DNA of 55,902 nt, from the NCBI GenBank assembly GCA_016928575.1, contig JAFGKK010000087.1, positions 1 to 55,902 of the forward strand, written 5' to 3'. This document shows, piece by piece, positions 17,281-25,921 of this stretch. This stretch comes from Anaerolineales bacterium. GTDB lineage: Bacteria; Chloroflexota; Anaerolineae; Anaerolineales; RBG-16-64-43. The first letter of the stretch is position 1; each line of letters begins with the position of its first letter. The notes under the pieces are model-generated. The model was not told the DNA's origin. It did not search any database and saw nothing but the letters and a program-made list of their open reading frames with translations. The position numbers and the translations under genes were made by a program.

Positions 17281-20121
17281 ATGGTCGAAGCTACGCTCGA
17301 TCCTTTTGCCGCGAGGGCTCCTTCCTATATCTCCTTCGAGGAACGGGAAGGGGCCTTTCCGTTGTCGACTACGCGGCGATCCGCGCCTTTGTGCGTCTCC
17401 CCGGAGGATCATCCGGGAGTGGTCCGGATCGCCCGGCTGCTGCAGGAGGATCTCCGCCGGGTGACGGACGCGGAGCCCGACCTGCTCCAGGACTCGGTTC
17501 CGTGCGCGAAGGCGGCGGTTCTGATCGGGACGCTCGGCCGCAGTCCGCTCCTCGACCGGCTGGGGAAAGCCGGGACGTTCGACGCGGTGGGCTTGGCCGG
17601 AAAGCGGGAGGCGTTCGTTCTGCAAACGGTCCGCCATCCGCTTCCCGGCCTGGAAAGCGCGCTGGTGATCGCCGGCAGCGACAAGCGCGGAACGCTGTAT
17701 GGAATGCTCGACCTTTCCCTGCGGATCGGCGTCTCACCCTGGTATTGGTGGGCGGACGTGCCGGTGCCGAAGCGGCGCGGGCTGTTCGTCCTGCCGGGGC
17801 GCCACACCCTGGGCGAGCCGGCCGTGGTCTACCGCGGCATTTTCATCAACGACGAATCGCCCTCGCTCGACAAGTGGGCGCACGAAACCTTCGGCGGGTT
17901 CAACCATGCCTTTTACGAAAAGGTCTTCGAGCTGATCCTGCGTTTGAAGGGCAACCTGCTCTGGCCGGCGATGTGGGGGCGCGCCTTTTACGACGACGAC
18001 CGCCTGAATCCGGAGTCGGCCGACCTGTTTGGGATCGTGATCGGGACTTCGCACCACGAGCCGATGATGCGGGCGCATCAGGAATGGTCGCGCTACGGAA
18101 CCGGATCCTGGAACTACCAAGCCAACGAGCAGGTCCTGAGGGAATTCTGGGAGGCCGGCATCCGCAGCATGGGCCAGAAGGAAACCATCGTCACCCTGGG
18201 CATGCGCGGCGACGGCGATATGCCGATGACCACAGAGACGAACCTCGAACTTCTGCAGCGGATCATCCGGGATCAGCGTGGGATCCTCGCCCGCCTCACC
18301 GGGAAGGATCCGGCCGAAATTCCGCAGCAATGGGCGCTCTACAAAGAGGTGCAGGAATACTACGACCAGGGCATGCAGGTGCCCGACGACGTCACCCTGC
18401 TCTTTTCCGACGACAACTGGGGCAATATCCGCCGCTTGCCTGAGCCCGGCGCGCCGCCCCGGAGCGGCGGATACGGCGTCTACTACCATTTCGATTACGT
18501 GGGCGATCCGCGCAATTACAAGTGGCTGAACACCAGCCCGATTGCGCGGACCTGGGAGCAGATGCATCTGGCGTACCGCCACGGCGTGCGGCGGATATGG
18601 ATCGTCAACGTCGGCGACATCAAGCCGATGGAGTTTCCGGCGTCCTTCTTCCTGGACTACGCCTGGAAGCCCGAAACCTGGCCGGCGGAACGCCTGCCCG
18701 AATACACCCGACTTTGGGCCGAACAACAGTTCGGCCCCGGGCACGCGGAAGCCGTCGCCCGGATTCTCGCCCAGTACACGCAGTTCAACAGCCGCCGCAA
18801 GCCCGAACTGCTCAGCCCGGAAACGTACAGTCAGGTGAACTACCGCGAAGCCGAAACTGTTGCCGGCGAATACCACCGGTTGGCCGAGGAAGCCGAGCGG
18901 CTTCAAAACGCCCTGCCGGAGGAATATCGAGATGCCTACCACCAGCTGGTGCTCCACCCGGTGAAGGCTTGCGCCAACCTGAACGCGCTTTACGTCGCGG
19001 CCGGCCGCAACCGCCTGTACGCCGGCCAGGGCCGGGCCGCGACCAACGACTTGGCCGAAGAGGTCCGGAGGCTGTTTGCCAGGGACGCGGAGTATTCCCG
19101 CTATTACAACGAAACGATGGCGGCGGGCAAATGGAACCACATGATGGACCAGACGCACATCGGATACACGACCTGGCAGCAGCCGAAGGAAAACGTCATG
19201 CCCGAGCTGCGGGAGATCGAGCTCCCCGACGCGGCGGACATGGGCGTGGCGATGGAGGGCAGCGGCGCTTGGTGGCCGCATGCTGCGGCCGAGGCGGTTC
19301 TGCCGGAATTCGATTGCTACCGGCGGCCGGCGCGCATCCTGGAAGTGTTCAATCGCGGCCGCCGGCCTTTCGACTTCGAGGTCCGGACCGAACAGCCTTG
19401 GCTGTCCGTCTCCCCGGCCCGGGGCACGGTGGAAAAGGAGCGCCGGCTGGAGGTGCGGGTGGATTGGGACAGGGCGCCGCGGGGCGCAAGCCGTGCGGCG
19501 CTGACGGTCATCGGCCCGCGCGGCGCGCGGGTTGTGGTGCAGGCGCCCGTGCATAATCCGTCGGCGCCCAAAGCGGAGCAGGTGTGCGGGTTCGTCGAGG
19601 GCGGCGGCTGTGTTTCGATGGAAGCGGAGCACTACAGCCGGGCGGTGGAGACGGCGTCGGTCCGCTGGCTGCGGATCCCGGATTTCGGCCGGACCCTTTC
19701 GGGCATGACCCCGATGCCGGTCACGGCTCCGAGCCAAACCCCCGGCGGCGAAACTCCCCGCTTGGAATACCGGATGCATCTCTTCCGCGGCGGCAAGGTG
19801 CGCGTGCTGGCGTATCTGGCTCCGACCCTCGACTTCCGGAATGCCCAAGGCCTGCGCTACGGCGTTTCCTTCGACGACGAGCCTCCGCGGACCGTACGTT
19901 TCCTGGTGACGAATCCCCATCCGGATTGGATGAAGGCGGTCAGCGACAACATCATCCTCGCCGATTCCGAACACGACCTCGGAGCGCCGGGAGAGCATGT
20001 CTTAAAATTCTGGATGGTGGATCCGGGCGTGGTCCTCGAGAAGCTTGTCGTCGACACCGGCGGCGTGAAGCCGAGTTATTTGGGGCCGCCGGAGAGTTAC
20101 CGCCGGCTCGATCCCGCATGA
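17281..20121 (+). CDS. glycoside hydrolase family 115 alpha-glucuronidase
   Basis: 946 residues. Family GH115 enzymes release glucuronic or 4-O-methyl-glucuronic acid from xylan or xylo-oligosaccharides. Motifs consistent with the family include the central INDESPSLDKWA, FYEKVFELILRLKGNLLWPAMW, GTSHHEPMMRAHQEW, GMRGDGD, DVTLLFSDDNWGN and the C-terminal beta-rich domains. No signal peptide is seen, so the enzyme should be cytosolic and act on imported oligosaccharides, matching the transporter just upstream. The ATG at 17281 has AGGAGG 7 bases upstream; 14 earlier in-frame codons are possible but lack such a site. The stop overlaps the next ATG (ATGA). I infer the family from motifs; activity is untested. 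Confidence 0.87.
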   Translation: MVEATLDPFAARAPSYISFEEREGAFPLSTTRRSAPLCVSPEDHPGVVRIARLLQEDLRRVTDAEPDLLQDSVPCAKAAVLIGTLGRSPLLDRLGKAGTFDAVGLAGKREAFVLQTVRHPLPGLESALVIAGSDKRGTLYGMLDLSLRIGVSPWYWWADVPVPKRRGLFVLPGRHTLGEPAVVYRGIFINDESPSLDKWAHETFGGFNHAFYEKVFELILRLKGNLLWPAMWGRAFYDDDRLNPESADLFGIVIGTSHHEPMMRAHQEWSRYGTGSWNYQANEQVLREFWEAGIRSMGQKETIVTLGMRGDGDMPMTTETNLELLQRIIRDQRGILARLTGKDPAEIPQQWALYKEVQEYYDQGMQVPDDVTLLFSDDNWGNIRRLPEPGAPPRSGGYGVYYHFDYVGDPRNYKWLNTSPIARTWEQMHLAYRHGVRRIWIVNVGDIKPMEFPASFFLDYAWKPETWPAERLPEYTRLWAEQQFGPGHAEAVARILAQYTQFNSRRKPELLSPETYSQVNYREAETVAGEYHRLAEEAERLQNALPEEYRDAYHQLVLHPVKACANLNALYVAAGRNRLYAGQGRAATNDLAEEVRRLFARDAEYSRYYNETMAAGKWNHMMDQTHIGYTTWQQPKENVMPELREIELPDAADMGVAMEGSGAWWPHAAAEAVLPEFDCYRRPARILEVFNRGRRPFDFEVRTEQPWLSVSPARGTVEKERRLEVRVDWDRAPRGASRAALTVIGPRGARVVVQAPVHNPSAPKAEQVCGFVEGGGCVSMEAEHYSRAVETASVRWLRIPDFGRTLSGMTPMPVTAPSQTPGGETPRLEYRMHLFRGGKVRVLAYLAPTLDFRNAQGLRYGVSFDDEPPRTVRFLVTNPHPDWMKAVSDNIILADSEHDLGAPGEHVLKFWMVDPGVVLEKLVVDTGGVKPSYLGPPESYRRLDPA

Positions 20122-20666
20122 TGAACGAATCCCGGCGGCCGCCCAACGGATCGGCGGGAATCCCGTGCGCGCGCGGTTGTTCGAGGTTCCGGATCCTGTT
20201 GGACTGGACGGCCGGATTTCTGCTGGCGATGGTCATTGCCTCCCTGGGGCACGAATTGTGGCTGGTGTTCGTCGTCCGGACACTGCACGGCGACCAGTAC
20301 GTCGTTCCTTTGGCGCACATTGCCTATTGCATGATCGCCGGGCTGATCTGGTTGGTTTTTTTCCTCGTCAGCCTGGAACACTTGAAACGGTCGGCAGGCC
20401 GGGGGACGTTTTGGGGAAGCGTCCTTCGGATTCTCGGTGAGCTGTTGCTGGTCCTTGCTCTGGGGGAGGCCTGCCTCATGGCCTACGGGTTCCATCCCGC
20501 CGACCGGGTCAGCTTTCTGCTGACGGCGCTGGAAGGTGCGGCGGGTGCGGGGATGTTGGCGCTTTCCGGCCGCTTCGCCGGGCGCTTCCCGGCGGACGCC
20601 GCAGCCGACCAAGGACATTTACCGCGCGGCCGATTCCCTGCAGATCGTTGCGAAAGGACGCCTTAA
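20118..20666 (+). CDS. small four-helix membrane protein, unrecognised
   Basis: 182 residues with four hydrophobic segments (about 30-55, 67-93, 100-125, 135-150) and an Arg-rich N-terminus and C-terminus. It starts inside the GH115 stop codon with an ATGA overlap, so translation is probably coupled; a second ATG follows immediately. I recognise no family. Codon bias looks like the neighbours up to about residue 160; the last 20 residues are Arg/Pro-rich and could be out of natural frame. Role unknown; membership of the uronate locus rests on position only. Confidence 0.55.
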   Translation: MMNESRRPPNGSAGIPCARGCSRFRILLDWTAGFLLAMVIASLGHELWLVFVVRTLHGDQYVVPLAHIAYCMIAGLIWLVFFLVSLEHLKRSAGRGTFWGSVLRILGELLLVLALGEACLMAYGFHPADRVSFLLTALEGAAGAGMLALSGRFAGRFPADAAADQGHLPRGRFPADRCERTP

Positions 20667-20714
20667 TTTCAGGATGGCGGTTGCCGTTTCCCTCCGCTGG
20701 ACCGGGAGAAAAGC

Positions 20715-23270
20715 ATGACGATGGAAACCCTGGGATACCCCTTGGCCGACGGCTACATTCACCATTGGCTGGTGGCCGGACCGCAGGCCGTTCCGGTGGA
20801 GATCGAGCAATCCCCCGCCGGGGCGGAAGAGAAGCGGCGGATCGCAAGGCGTTTTCATCAAGCGGACATCGGTGTCGAGGGCGATCCGGTGGAGTACGGG
20901 GAGTATCACATCGGTGAAATTAAAGATCGGTGGCGGTACGTGCGGACCCGGCATGACCATTTGGTGGATCTTTCCGCCGACTACCCCTCCGTCCGCTATC
21001 TTCGCGCCTGGGCCTATGCCGAACTCTGGAGTACGACGGACCGGGATGTGACCGTCCGCCTCACAACCCATGGTCCGGCGGATTTGTGGATCAACGGACG
21101 GCATATCCACCGCCGGGAGCACTTTCAGGAACCGCTGCCGGCCACGGCCGCTTTCCCGGCCCGGATCAGCGAGGGTGTCAACCGATTGGTGGTGCGGTTC
21201 GAATCCGTCGCCGTGCGCGCAGGCCCGCTGGCCATGGCCCTGCGGTTGACCGGTCTGCCGGAGAAGAAAGGACCCGACGAAAAAGCGGTCCGCATTCCGA
21301 CCTGCGCTCCGGCGGCGCGCTACCGGCTGAAGCTGGAAGAGTTGTTTGAAGCCTGTCATACCCGGCAGGATGTTTTCACCCGCAACGAGAAGATCATGGT
21401 CTATTTGCCGGAAGGGAAACGTACGGCCGAGGTTCCTTTCGTGATCCGCCTGCAGTCGCCCGAAGCCAGAATATACGCCGAGGCCAAGCGGGACGGCACG
21501 CGGTCCGAAGCCCAACAGCCGATGGGGTATCCCTACCAATCCCCGGAGGGCGACTACCGGTTGCGGTTTTTGCCGATCCCCGAGGAATTCTACGAGAAGA
21601 ACGTCCGGATCACCCGCTACCGGGATCTGTCCACGGTGACGAACGAGTTTTCCCTCCGGCCATACGGAACCTATCCGGAACGGAAACGCGAGTGCCTGCA
21701 GGATGCCGCCCGCCGCCGAAGCGGCTTGTTCTCCGAGATCGCGAAAATGGAGGGGGGCTGGTGGAAGGATCTGGATCCTTCGGCTGTCCGGCAGGCTGCG
21801 GAGGAGGTGAACGCGCATGCCGCCGATTCGGTGCTTTCGCTGTGCGGCTTGCTGGGGGCGGAGTTCCGCTATTCCAAGGCAGAACGGTTTCCAGCGGACC
21901 TGCTTCCGCCGCTCGAAACATGCATTCTCGGCTATCGGTATTGGGACGACGAGCCGGGCGGCGACGCCATGGATTTCCGCGGCGAAAGCCGCGCCATCCT
22001 CTTCCACGCCTGCGAGATCCTGGCGGGACAGCTGCATCCGGATGGGGTCTTTGTCCACTCCGGAATGACCGGACGGCGGCACCGGGAGAAGGGGGAACGG
22101 CTGGCCGCGGAGTGGCTGGAGAAGCGGCTGCGCCGCGGTTTTGCGGAATGGGATTCCAGCCTCGGATTCGCGGAGATCGTCCTTGCCCTCTCCACCCTCA
22201 CCAGCCTCGCCGAAGACGACCGGATGGTGGAGCTGGCGGCGCTCGTGCTGGACAAGCTGTTTTTCACCATCGCCGTCAATTCCTTCCGCGGAGTATTCGG
22301 TTCCACCCAGGGGCGCGCGCAGACTTCCCAAATCCTGACCGGATACCGCGAAGCCGCCTCCGGAATCACCCGCCTGTTGTGGGGCATGGGAATTTTTAAC
22401 GCGCGGAACGCCGCGCCGGTGAGCTTGGCGTGCTCGACGTACGAGCTCCCCCCCTTAATCGCGGCGATCGCCGCCGATTCGCCCGCGGAAATCTGGAGCC
22501 GCGAACGGCACGCGGCGGGGGAGCCGGGCGGAGCCGTTGTGGACAAAGTGACGTACAAAACCCCAGACGGAATGTTGTGCTCCGCTCAGGATTGGAGAGC
22601 CGGCGAAATGGGTTCGCGGGAGCACATCTGGCAGGCCACCCTGAGCCCGGCGGTGACGGTGTTCGCCTCCCACCCGGCTTGTGCCTCGGAAGAAGACGCC
22701 CGCCGCCCGAATTTCTGGCTTGGAAACGTCCGCCTGCCCCGCGTCGCCCAGTGGAAGGATCTGCTCGTCGCAATCTACCGGCCGGAGGACGACGATTGGA
22801 TGGGATATACCCACGCCTATTTTCCGGTGCACGGGATGGACGGATACGAGATCCGGGAGGGATGGGCTTTTGGCCGGGTCGGGGACGGCTATATCGCCCT
22901 GACGGCCGCCCGGGGGCTGGAGTTCATGAAAACAGGCGACAGCGCTTTTCGTGAGTTGCGCTCGACCGGAACGCCCAACGTGTGGGTGTGCCAGATGGGG
23001 CGGGCCGCCCTGGACGGGGATTTTGAATCCTTCAAGAGCAGGGTGCTGGAGATGCCTTTGAAAGTCGACGGCGACCGGGTGGAGGTCACCGGCCTGCGCG
23101 GCGGGCAGTGTCGTTTCGGGTGGGAATCCCCGTTTCTACTCGACGGAAAGGAACAACCGCTCGGGAATTTCAAACACTACGAGAACCCATATTGCACGTG
23201 TGAAATGGACGCGCCGCAAATGGAGATCCGTTTTGGGGCGGATATCCTCCGGCTGCATTTTGAGGACTAG
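20715..23270 (+). CDS. 851-residue protein of unrecognised family, possibly carbohydrate-active
   Basis: 851 residues, no signal peptide. The N-terminal 190 residues look like a beta-sandwich module (LRAWAYAELWSTTDRDVTVRLTTHG split over strands, then GPADLWINGRHIHR, a motif seen in sugar-binding domains of glycosidases). Residues about 330-560 are strongly helical (AAEWLEKRLRRGF, LGFAEIVLALSTLTSLA), like an alpha/alpha toroid, and the rest is beta-rich with Trp, Tyr and His (YTHAYFPVHGMDGYE). This order recalls heparinase-type lyases and toroid glycosidases, but I cannot assign a family. GGGAGAAAAGC precedes the ATG. Placed 48 bases after the membrane gene in the GH115 locus, it is a candidate novel enzyme for uronic-acid oligosaccharides. 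Confidence 0.75.
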   Translation: MTMETLGYPLADGYIHHWLVAGPQAVPVEIEQSPAGAEEKRRIARRFHQADIGVEGDPVEYGEYHIGEIKDRWRYVRTRHDHLVDLSADYPSVRYLRAWAYAELWSTTDRDVTVRLTTHGPADLWINGRHIHRREHFQEPLPATAAFPARISEGVNRLVVRFESVAVRAGPLAMALRLTGLPEKKGPDEKAVRIPTCAPAARYRLKLEELFEACHTRQDVFTRNEKIMVYLPEGKRTAEVPFVIRLQSPEARIYAEAKRDGTRSEAQQPMGYPYQSPEGDYRLRFLPIPEEFYEKNVRITRYRDLSTVTNEFSLRPYGTYPERKRECLQDAARRRSGLFSEIAKMEGGWWKDLDPSAVRQAAEEVNAHAADSVLSLCGLLGAEFRYSKAERFPADLLPPLETCILGYRYWDDEPGGDAMDFRGESRAILFHACEILAGQLHPDGVFVHSGMTGRRHREKGERLAAEWLEKRLRRGFAEWDSSLGFAEIVLALSTLTSLAEDDRMVELAALVLDKLFFTIAVNSFRGVFGSTQGRAQTSQILTGYREAASGITRLLWGMGIFNARNAAPVSLACSTYELPPLIAAIAADSPAEIWSRERHAAGEPGGAVVDKVTYKTPDGMLCSAQDWRAGEMGSREHIWQATLSPAVTVFASHPACASEEDARRPNFWLGNVRLPRVAQWKDLLVAIYRPEDDDWMGYTHAYFPVHGMDGYEIREGWAFGRVGDGYIALTAARGLEFMKTGDSAFRELRSTGTPNVWVCQMGRAALDGDFESFKSRVLEMPLKVDGDRVEVTGLRGGQCRFGWESPFLLDGKEQPLGNFKHYENPYCTCEMDAPQMEIRFGADILRLHFED

Positions 23271-23817
23271 GCGGGTCCCTGAAAGGGAATGGAAATCTCT
23301 CCAAGGGATAAAAACTCTAAGGAAGTACACCCCCGGGTTCTCCTCAGCCTATCCTTCATCCGCATCTCGGGTACCTTTTCCGGAATTGCACCGGGACCGG
23401 CTTCCCAGCCCCACAACAGCGGAAAATGCAATTAATCGAATCCGTCAGTCTTAAGAGATGGGCTGGGAGAATGTATCCCGGAACGCCTGTCCCGCGCGGA
23501 GTGCAGAACAGTGACGGGAGGATGGAATGAGGGGGGAAAGATGAAAAAAAAGGTAGGTTGGGAAAGAGGAACTGGTTCTTTCCACGATTACTCTTCCGGC
23601 TTTCCATTGCCGAGGCTGCCGAAAGCGGGAAATCCAGATGGAAAAACAGCCTTTCGTAATCGGACCGTGCTTGCCTATTACCGTTATTCGGCCGGCGGAG
23701 TATTTTCCCTATGCGGTCGTGTTTTTTTTAAGCGCCGGCCGTGTGGGGAGCGGCGGTGAAGCATTGTTAAAGCGCCGGGTCGTAGGACCGGTCCTGCGGG
23801 CCGTGCCGGGGCGGAGA
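23271..23817. other. intergenic between convergent genes, nothing recognised
   Basis: This 547-base stretch separates two convergent genes. Short frames on both strands have no coding character. There is a run of eight T at about 23723-23730 on the plus strand without a stable stem before it. I see no promoter, RNA gene or repeat that I can support. Confidence 0.5.
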
Positions 23818-24795
23818 TCACTCGAATTCCTCGGATTCGTCGTCGGTGTAAAAAAGCCCGAGGTCGTCACGGGTCGGGTTCTCCTCGGCGGCGAGCAATT
23901 GCCGTTCCTGCTGTTCCCGCGCCCGGGCGGCCGCTTCCTCCATCGACCGTAGCCGCTCGACGACCCCGCACTCGCGAAGCAGCTGCTTCCCTTGCGCAAA
24001 AAGTTCCGGACTGCCGCAGATCCGCACGGATTCGTCGAATATTTTGCATGCCAACATCCGTTCGAAGGTATCGAAAGCGGATTGCTCCCGCAATTTTTGG
24101 AACCGCTTGACGACGTAATCGATTTCCTCGCGGAAGGCGGGGTGCTTGAGGTATTGATACTTTTTCCGGTACACGGCTTCGTCCAGCCGGGCGACCAGGT
24201 CATCGGGCGCCTCGTCCCCGACGACCACCACGATGTCCAAATCCGACCCGCAAACCATGCTGCCCGTACTGCGTTCCGGCCTGTCCACGGCATGGGCCAT
24301 TTCATAGACGATATCGCCGGCCAAGACCGCACAAAAAGGTTGCTGGCCTTCGCCCCCGGCGGCGAAAGGTTCGGCGATCTCGGTCAGAATCTGCGTTGCA
24401 AGCTCCCGTTTCTTGCGGCTGATTTCTTGGATCGTCGAATGGAGTTCCCGCGCACGCCTGTCCAGCGCGGCGGGATCCTTCGCCAAGCCCACCGCCGTGT
24501 AGGTGAGGAACTCCCGCAAAATCGAAGGGGACAGGCGCAGGTATCCGGCCACCCGCCGGTCAAGGCGCAAATATCGCCGGCCGATCCTGCGGACCGCGAG
24601 TGCGGGCGACAGTAGGCAGGCCTTCCACAGCGGAAACGCCTCGCCGCCCAAGGCTTGATGGAGTCCGGCTCCGGTTTGGGGACCGGATTGCTTCAACAAA
24701 CCGATGATCGATTCCCGCATGGGCTTCGGCTCCGGAATCTTTTCCAAGGATCGAGCGCGGCGTGCCGCCGGATCCGACTTTCCCCTGCGGGTCAT
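23818..24795 (-). CDS. HTH-like plus nucleotidyltransferase-like domain protein
   Basis: 325 residues. After a basic N-terminus, residues about 26-95 (IIGLLKQSG...YLRLDRRV.GYLRLSPSILREFLTY) look like a winged-helix module. A helical linker leads to a region with TGSMVCGSDLDIVVVV (about 182-197), matching the GS...DxD core of the polymerase-beta nucleotidyltransferase superfamily. The C-terminus is helical, Glu/Arg-rich and ends in an acidic tail. The ATG overlaps the stop of the NagB-like gene (ATGA), so the two are translationally coupled and probably work together. Nucleotide and acceptor are unknown; the transferase assignment is by motif only. Confidence 0.65.
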   Translation of the reverse strand: MTRRGKSDPAARRARSLEKIPEPKPMRESIIGLLKQSGPQTGAGLHQALGGEAFPLWKACLLSPALAVRRIGRRYLRLDRRVAGYLRLSPSILREFLTYTAVGLAKDPAALDRRARELHSTIQEISRKKRELATQILTEIAEPFAAGGEGQQPFCAVLAGDIVYEMAHAVDRPERSTGSMVCGSDLDIVVVVGDEAPDDLVARLDEAVYRKKYQYLKHPAFREEIDYVVKRFQKLREQSAFDTFERMLACKIFDESVRICGSPELFAQGKQLLRECGVVERLRSMEEAAARAREQQERQLLAAEENPTRDDLGLFYTDDESEEFE

Positions 24796-25751
24796 CCGCG
24801 GGCGTCGACCATTTCATACCCGCGCGCCTCGACCTCGGGCCGGCGGGCCAACAGCTGGGCGCCGGCCGTTTCGTCCAGGACAAACACCATCCGCCCGCCC
24901 CGCTTTGCGAATGCCTGGCCGTAGGATGCCGGGACTGCGCAGGTCACCGGCCCCAGGACCGCCTCGCATACCGGGCTGGTTTTCCGGGCGCCGTTGGCGA
25001 GCAGAACGACCGTCTTGGCCTGAAAGATCAGCTCCACGCCCATCGAGACCGCGTAGCGCGGGCTGGTGTCAACCGAGGCGAAGTGCCCATCTGCGACGGC
25101 GTTCTCCACCGTGCTGTCGTCCAAGCGGACAAGCAGCATGGGATTGCCCTCGAAAGGGATCCCGGTTTCGTGGAATCCGACATGGCCCCGTCCGCCGATC
25201 CCGACCACGTGAAGGTCGATTCCGCCGCAACCGGCGATTTTCCGCACATAGGCGTCGAGAATCCGTTCTTGCACCTCGCGCAGAAAGCCGCAGGCGCCGG
25301 ACCGGATGACGACGGCTTTTCCCTGATCGGCGCCTTGCAACTCGTAGCAATCCGGATGCCGCTCCAGCGCATCGATTAATTCGTTCTGGTCGATCAACGT
25401 TCCCCAAGGCACGTTGGTTTCCCGGAATTTGCGGTTCAGCCGGGAGAACAAGACCGAGATCATGAAAAAACAGTAGGATTCTGAATGCAGTCCGCGCTGC
25501 TGCGCGTTCTCCCCGGGCAGGCCCACGTATTCGTCGAGGTTGAAGGATCGGATCCGACCCGGATCGATCCGCCCGGAGTTGAAAGCTTCCGCGAGATTTT
25601 GGTACAGCCCGGTGGGGGAACTGCCCGTGGCGAGGCCGAGTACGTACTCCTCGGCCGCCGCTTGCCGCTTGCGGATGTCCTCCTCGACGATGGCGGCCGC
25701 CGCCTTGCTCATCTGGTCGAAATCGCGGGTAATGACGATGGTCAATGGCAT
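24792..25751 (-). CDS. glucosamine-6-phosphate deaminase (NagB) family protein, divergent
   Basis: 319 residues, longer than E. coli NagB (266). Family motifs are clear: LATGSSPTGLY (phosphate loop), FNLDEYVGL (Asp-Glu of the active site) and GIGGRGHVGFHE. In E. coli the last motif reads GVGNDGHIAFNE and contains the catalytic Asp-His-Glu; here the His and Glu stay but the Asp aligns with Arg and FNE is FHE. There is also an insertion around residues 130-165. The enzyme may be a deaminase or isomerase for a different amino sugar phosphate, or inactive. The start chosen is the ATG (MPLTIV); a TTG five codons earlier is possible. Coupled to the nucleotidyltransferase-like gene. Confidence 0.75.
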   Translation of the reverse strand: MPLTIVITRDFDQMSKAAAAIVEEDIRKRQAAAEEYVLGLATGSSPTGLYQNLAEAFNSGRIDPGRIRSFNLDEYVGLPGENAQQRGLHSESYCFFMISVLFSRLNRKFRETNVPWGTLIDQNELIDALERHPDCYELQGADQGKAVVIRSGACGFLREVQERILDAYVRKIAGCGGIDLHVVGIGGRGHVGFHETGIPFEGNPMLLVRLDDSTVENAVADGHFASVDTSPRYAVSMGVELIFQAKTVVLLANGARKTSPVCEAVLGPVTCAVPASYGQAFAKRGGRMVFVLDETAGAQLLARRPEVEARGYEMVDARG

Positions 25752-25813
25752 GTTGTCCCGTCTCAAGGGAAGCGATTGGTTGAGTTGACAGGCGGGGGAT
25801 CGAAGGGGAGCCG

Positions 25814-25893
25814 CGCGGTTCGGGACGAACCGCGTCGCATCCTGTCAGCAGTCCGGACGCTTTGCCTCCCCCGCCTGCCGGAGGCAAAGCGTC
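25814..25893 (-). terminator. two hairpins between M48 protease and NagB-like genes
   Basis: Arms 25856-25869 and 25880-25893 form a perfect 14-bp stem with a 10-nt loop, and arms 25814-25822 and 25826-25834 form a 9-bp stem. They follow the stop of the minus-strand protease gene (25922) and precede the NagB-like gene. Neither is followed by a U-tract on the minus strand. They may separate the two transcription units. Confidence 0.5.
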
Positions 25894-25921
25894 ACCGGCG
25901 GCGCCGCAACGGCGCGGGCCG

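Noticed and set aside
17734-19998. 754-codon antisense frame over the GH115 gene
   Set aside because: No domain features, and the sense frame has clear GH115 motifs.
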